A DNA stretch of 64,000 nt. Origin: Burkholderia diffusa (GTDB taxonomy: Bacteria; Pseudomonadota; Gammaproteobacteria; Burkholderiales; Burkholderiaceae). Position 1 is the stretch's first letter. Every line of letters starts with the position of its first letter. The position numbers and the translations under genes were made by a program. Below are positions 60,633-64,000 of this stretch, one piece after another. Below the pieces are notes generated by a model, which saw nothing but the letters and a program-made list of their open reading frames with translations, was not told the DNA's origin and did not search any database. Location: contig NZ_CABVPN010000020.1 in NCBI RefSeq assembly GCF_902499115.1, forward strand, positions 89,036 to 153,035, read 5' to 3'.

Positions 60633-60974
60633 ATGGACCACACCAATCCCGCCGATCGACCCGACGCCGCGCACGGCCAGCAGCACCCGATCGGCATCTA
60701 CCTGAAGATCTGGGGCCTGCTGTTCGTCCTGAGCACGTTGTCGTATCTCGTGGATTACTTCCACGTGCAGGGCCTGTTGCGATGGGTGCTGATCGTCGTG
60801 CTGATGATCGCCAAGGCCGGGCTGATCGTATCGATCTTCATGCACATGATGTGGGAGCGGCTGGCGCTGGTGTACGCGATCCTGATACCGCCGCTGTGCC
60901 TGCTGGTGCTCATGGTGCTGATGGCGGCCGAAGCGCACCACACCTTTGGCATGCGGGAACTGTTCTTTCGTTGA
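60633..60974 (+). CDS. Cytochrome oxidase subunit IV (CyoD/CtaF-like)
   Basis: 113-residue protein with three helices (IYLKIWGLLFVLSTLSYLVD, LLRWVLIVVLMIAKAGLIVS, LALVYAILIPPLCLLVLMVL) and the IFMHMMWER loop shared by prokaryotic subunit IV/CyoD proteins, which support assembly of the CuB site. Starts 8 bp after ctaE. Last gene of the operon; no obvious terminator follows. Confidence 0.85.
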   Translation: MDHTNPADRPDAAHGQQHPIGIYLKIWGLLFVLSTLSYLVDYFHVQGLLRWVLIVVLMIAKAGLIVSIFMHMMWERLALVYAILIPPLCLLVLMVLMAAEAHHTFGMRELFFR

Positions 60975-61106
60975 CGACGCCCGACTGCTGTCACGCGATC
61001 GGGCAACCGTCCGTGAAAATCACGCCAGGAAGCACATCGATAACAGCTCACCGGGCGCTCGCGAACATGCGCGGGAGAGGGCTCGCCTTGCATGCCCGTC
61101 GCACGT

Positions 61107-61394
61107 TCACAAGTCGACGACTGAAGCCCCGCTCACTTTCCCGTCGATGATGTCCTTTCCCTGCTGCCGGGCGGCGCGCCTCGCCACGCCAAAATCGGAG
61201 AAAGTATCGGGCTGGTTCAGCCTGAAAACGCGGCTGGCAGGTGAGCTTTCAATCGAGGCCGGACGACATATTCGTACCGCAATGTCATACCCTTCGGCGT
61301 AACGGGAATGCCTGTCAAAGCGATCGAACGTGCGGGGGAAGACAAGAGGATGAAGTTCGTACCCCTTGTAGAGAAGAAACGGATATGTCGGCAT
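61107..61394 (-). CDS. Conserved Burkholderia-type small protein (DUF6566-like)
   Basis: 95 residues, soluble, starting MPTYPFLLYKGYELHPLVFP and containing YAEGYDIAVRICR and QPDTFSDFGVARRAARQQGK. The layout resembles short orphan proteins common in Burkholderia accessory DNA; the DUF number is from memory and uncertain. GGAG lies 8 bp before the ATG at 61394; a GTG three codons earlier has a poorer position. Convergent with the oxidase operon. Function unknown. Confidence 0.6.
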   Translation of the reverse strand: MPTYPFLLYKGYELHPLVFPRTFDRFDRHSRYAEGYDIAVRICRPASIESSPASRVFRLNQPDTFSDFGVARRAARQQGKDIIDGKVSGASVVDL

Positions 61395-62026
61395 GTTGGT
61401 CACTCCACACGGGGAAGCCCACTATACACGGGAACGGGCAACGCAGGACGCCCCGATTTCTTTCGAACTGGAGCGACCGAAGGTGCCCTCGCGCGTATCG
61501 CGATCAGCGGGTTTGCCAGCGGATCGCTGCCCGCACATGACACCGGCTATCCGCCATCGAACCCGGCACACGCATGATCCGGATCCGCGATTGCGTTTCC
61601 CTCTGCGTGCCTCCTCTCGAAGAGCGTTATCACGTCATATGGCGCAAAATTCGATTCCTCGCGAGCTTCCGGCATGGTCGCTCGACGGCCTTCGCCCTAC
61701 TCCGCCACGCCCTCGAGGTTCGCGCGCCGGCGTGCAACGGCGACATCGGATAAGCGCGCTTCGTCGCAGCCGAAATAAAGCGGTTGTCCGACCGGCGATG
61801 CGCGTATGATGGTCTCATCCGAGCCCCGTTTGCAGATCGACTGCTCGCCCGCTCCAGATGGTGTCGTGCCCTTGCTTGCGCACCACATTTTCCCCTCTCC
61901 CCACACCGTCGAGCCGTGCGACAGCCGCACTGCCCGGAATCGGCTCCTGCACCGCCTTTTGAGTGAACTCGAGAGTTCCTGCGGGACAGAAAAACAAGAT
62001 GCAATTCATAATCAACGGCGGCAAAC
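61395..62026. other. Low-coding stretch
   Basis: 632 bp in which all frames look like chance reading: short, basic and without conserved blocks. Base composition is less GC-rich than the metabolic loci. No repeat, RNA or promoter recognised. Confidence 0.4.
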
Positions 62027-62263
62027 ATGAGCTGGTACTGTGAAGCGGAACGCGAATTGGTCCATATCAGGCGAGCGATCGGACTGCTCGAGCACGCACA
62101 ACATGCGTTCGTCAACAAATCGTCTGTAAGTGATCCTGCGTATTGGAGAGTCAGGCTCGGCAAACTCCGCACGCAATCCGGCCAAAACAGGGTCCTCACG
62201 CTCCAGGTTGACGAGCTTTTTTCCCGCCTCGAGCGAATTCAGGATGCGCGCTGCGGCAAATAG
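62027..62263 (+). CDS. Hypothetical 78-residue protein
   Basis: Begins MSWYCEAERELVHIRRAIGL and is mostly amphipathic helix, charge-balanced (RLGKLRTQSGQNRVLTLQVD), as in real small proteins. The ribosome site is weak (GGCGG). It lies 45 bp before the next small gene in the same direction, so the two may be one transcript. No family recognised. Confidence 0.45.
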   Translation: MSWYCEAERELVHIRRAIGLLEHAQHAFVNKSSVSDPAYWRVRLGKLRTQSGQNRVLTLQVDELFSRLERIQDARCGK

Positions 62264-62308
62264 CAAACTGTTCCGTCACCGTCATCGCTGAACCTTCGGA
62301 GCAATATC

Positions 62309-62623
62309 ATGATCGACGCCAACCCGAGCAACACGTTTCGACACCTTCCACTCTCGCCGGATCAGGACGCGGAAATCCGGCACTATATAAAGAAGAAGGA
62401 ACAAAGAGGCGAGGAATGGGACACCCCTGAACTTGCGATGATGCTTGAAGACATGCTTTCCCCTCCGCCCAGCGAAGACGAGGAGCCAGAGCCTGCGGTC
62501 GAAGAAACGAAACTGGCCTGCGAGTATGCATTGGCATCGATCGACGAAGCCATGGACTCTGTTTCCGCAAGCGAAGAACGAATCGCCGCGGTGGAATCCG
62601 AGGAAATGAAGCATCCTCGATGA
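62309..62623 (+). CDS. Hypothetical acidic 104-residue protein
   Basis: Starts MIDANPSNTFRHLPLSPDQD after GGAG. It has a basic helix (IRHYIKKKEQRGEEWDT), a Pro/Glu-rich centre (PPPSEDEEPEPAVEET) and a final Ala/Glu helix. Strongly acidic overall and likely helical. No family recognised; composition and ribosome site argue that it is coding. Confidence 0.55.
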   Translation: MIDANPSNTFRHLPLSPDQDAEIRHYIKKKEQRGEEWDTPELAMMLEDMLSPPPSEDEEPEPAVEETKLACEYALASIDEAMDSVSASEERIAAVESEEMKHPR

Positions 62624-62894
62624 TGGTGCCTTAGCGGCGCCAACGTGCCACACCCGCGACTTGACGATCACGAGCGAATGCCGCCTGAATAAGCGCTTGT
62701 CGACGAACGCGACAAACGGCAACACCGCCTGATCCGTTCGCGAAATTTTGCGATCCTCAGGATGACATCGAGATGACCGGCAGCTCGACCGTTACCGCTG
62801 CGTAGCGGTCTATCGGTCGCTGAAAGGCAAGCGGCTCGATCGCGAATCAAACCGCCCACACGATCCTGACCAGCACCGGTTCCTCATGCGGGAA

Positions 62895-63119
62895 TCAACC
62901 GCGTGTATCGACCCAGTTGCGTGCCCAGCGTGCCGAATGCAGAAGCGCCTGCTCTTCACTCGCGAAGTAATCGAGCGAGTAGAACTGGTAGCGGCCTTCT
63001 GTACGCGCGCAACCGGTGCGGTCGAGCAGCAGATTGGATGAAAATGTTCCATCGGGCAAGCGATGCGCCGAAGGTTGAACCGCATAGCCGTTGTATAGCT
63101 GAACTTGTTTGTCGTGCAT
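62895..63119 (-). CDS. Hypothetical 74-residue protein (DUF6723-like)
   Basis: Reads MHDKQVQLYNGYAVQPSAHR, then LPDGTFSSNLLLDR and FYSLDYFASEEQALLHSARW, with RNWVDTRG at the end. The GYAV-P...DGxFxSNLxL pattern resembles short stress- or envelope-related orphan proteins found in many Burkholderia, often near cold-shock genes; the DUF number is uncertain. The start at 63119 gives a compact protein; the frame is open to 63398 without conservation. Located just downstream of the cold-shock pseudogene on the same strand. Confidence 0.6.
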   Translation of the reverse strand: MHDKQVQLYNGYAVQPSAHRLPDGTFSSNLLLDRTGCARTEGRYQFYSLDYFASEEQALLHSARWARNWVDTRG

Positions 63120-63394
63120 TTTAGTTTTAGTGATGTTCGAGTAGGTGCGTTCCGTGCGAGACGCGCACGGGCGCACTGATTCAAAGTCATTTCGCGCCGA
63201 ATCCAAAGCAAGCGGGAAGTGACAAAAAGGCGTTGCAGCCAGGGAGAAGTGTGCAACGAGGTGTATGGCGTTCGGCACGCTGCGCAACGAGCATAGATGC
63301 AGCAGGAGCGCTCGTTCCAACTGGGGAGGGGCAAAGCTTCGCGTGCATGTCGCTGCGACACGGCGTCCCTCACGGGAAGCCGGAGCTTCAGACC

Positions 63395-63599
63395 TCACGG
63401 AAGCTTGATGTTCGGCGCTAGCAGACCCTGTCGGTCTTGCTTCGTTCCGAAACGCGCCTTCCTATTTCCAGCCGGAGTCTTGAAGCCCGCTGCTCCAGCC
63501 TGGGGAGGCTGAACGTGCAGGTCGTCGCCGACCTCGTCGGGGGGGATGAAGCCAAAGCCGTTGCTATCGGTTGAACCACTCGACCGTACCGGTATCCAT
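63395..63599 (-). pseudogene. Frameshifted cold-shock protein (CspA family)
   Basis: Starts MDTGTVEWFN, the standard CspA opening, and then an extra base at about 63569 shifts the frame. In the corrected frame it continues DSNGFGFIPPDEVGDDL (RNP1 motif NGFGFI), then AAGFKTPAGNRKARFG and GLLAPNIKLP with the stop at 63395. The RNP2 region, normally LFVHF-like, reads LHVQP, and other core residues are lost. About 67 codons, the correct length for the family. A decaying gene, not a programmed frameshift. Confidence 0.75.
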
Positions 63600-64000
63600 G
63601 AATAATCCTTGAGAGAGAAATACGAATATCTGCCCTGCTAAAGAGGGCGCGAAGCGTCAAGGAGGGGGAGGACAACGATACCGTTGAGGGACGAGCAATT
63701 GATGAACAGCAATCGAACTTCTTGAACTTCGGACGACACACTAACCGCCGGGTAGCTCCCAGGTCAACAGGTATCTTGTAACTGTTTCGTCAGCCAGTCA
63801 GTTCGACGGTCGAGACGATGTTGCCCCGCTTGGCGTGGCGCACCGCAGGTTGCAGTAAAAACGGCCGCAGTGGATGGTGCGAATCACGATTCCGCTATCC
63901 AGGCCGCGCGCGTCGACCATTCAAGGAGGTATCCGGAATCTTGTGTGTGAGGCGGGTTAAGACTCAGATTCCGATGTTGAATCGTTCCGGGTAAAGCAGC
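63600..64000. other. Terminal stretch without a recognised gene
   Basis: 401 bp upstream of the cold-shock relic. It should include the relic's old promoter and 5' leader, since CspA genes have long leaders. AAGGAGGT near 63923 resembles a ribosome site but no convincing start follows before the window ends. Confidence 0.35.

Noticed and set aside
63395..63599. Programmed frameshifting in the cold-shock gene
   Set aside because: No slippery sequence or downstream structure seen, and core RNA-binding residues are lost, so decay is simpler.
1..64000. tRNA, rRNA, CRISPR array, integrase or transposase
   Set aside because: None recognised on either strand; no regularly spaced repeats and no transposase motifs.

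Overview
High G+C (about two thirds), strong GCG/CTC/GAC codon bias and the gene families present point to a soil- or plant-associated Burkholderia, most likely the B. cepacia complex, and probably a secondary replicon because nearly everything here is accessory catabolism, surface structure or respiration. I saw no rRNA, tRNA, CRISPR array, integrase or insertion sequence.

Bases 1-15.4 kb are a plant-polysaccharide sugar block. xylB (cut by the window edge) and xylA are transcribed leftward, divergent from xylR-galM. A complete galactan locus follows: a secreted GH53 galactanase (ganB), a galacto-oligosaccharide ABC transporter (ATPase, binding protein, two permeases), a GH42 beta-galactosidase, an MFS sugar transporter and a LacI-type regulator. 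Near-identical TTTAA(N4)TTAAA palindromes lie upstream of ganB and in the ATPase/regulator gap, so the two transcription units probably form one regulon.

15.4-18.8 kb holds a small gene graveyard (porin and LysR remnants), then frmR-frmA for formaldehyde detoxification with a clear FrmR-type operator, and nnrS with a 20-bp interrupted palindrome upstream. 18.9-25.2 kb is an AraC regulator divergent from a five-gene operon whose content matches iif/ind-type indole oxidation: a two-domain dienelactone-hydrolase-like protein, an SDR, a StyA-like flavoprotein, a flavin reductase and an outer-membrane channel. 25.4-29.7 kb is a Tat-exported molybdenum hydroxylase of the IorAB type with its own dihaem cytochrome c, the three genes overlapping by 4 bp each.

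30.5-43.7 kb is a leftward Tad/Flp pilus locus with two Flp prepilins, prepilin peptidase, RcpC, secretin, TadZ, TadA, TadB, TadC, two TadE-like pseudopilins and TadG, plus an extra AAA ATPase and a 99-residue lipoprotein; no TadD was found. 44.4-48.5 kb reads rightward: two paralogous GT87/DUF2029 membrane glycosyltransferases, a GtrB-type transferase and a GtrA-type flippase.

48.8-56 kb carries a polyhydroxybutyrate-depolymerase-family esterase, a two-component pair (MHYT histidine kinase and a response regulator with a degenerate HD-GYP domain), a small monooxygenase, a binding-protein-like protein without signal peptide, a broken CaiB/BaiF CoA-transferase and two small membrane proteins. 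56.4-61 kb is a caa3-type cytochrome oxidase operon. The last 3 kb is sparsely coding, with small orphan proteins and a frameshifted cold-shock pseudogene.
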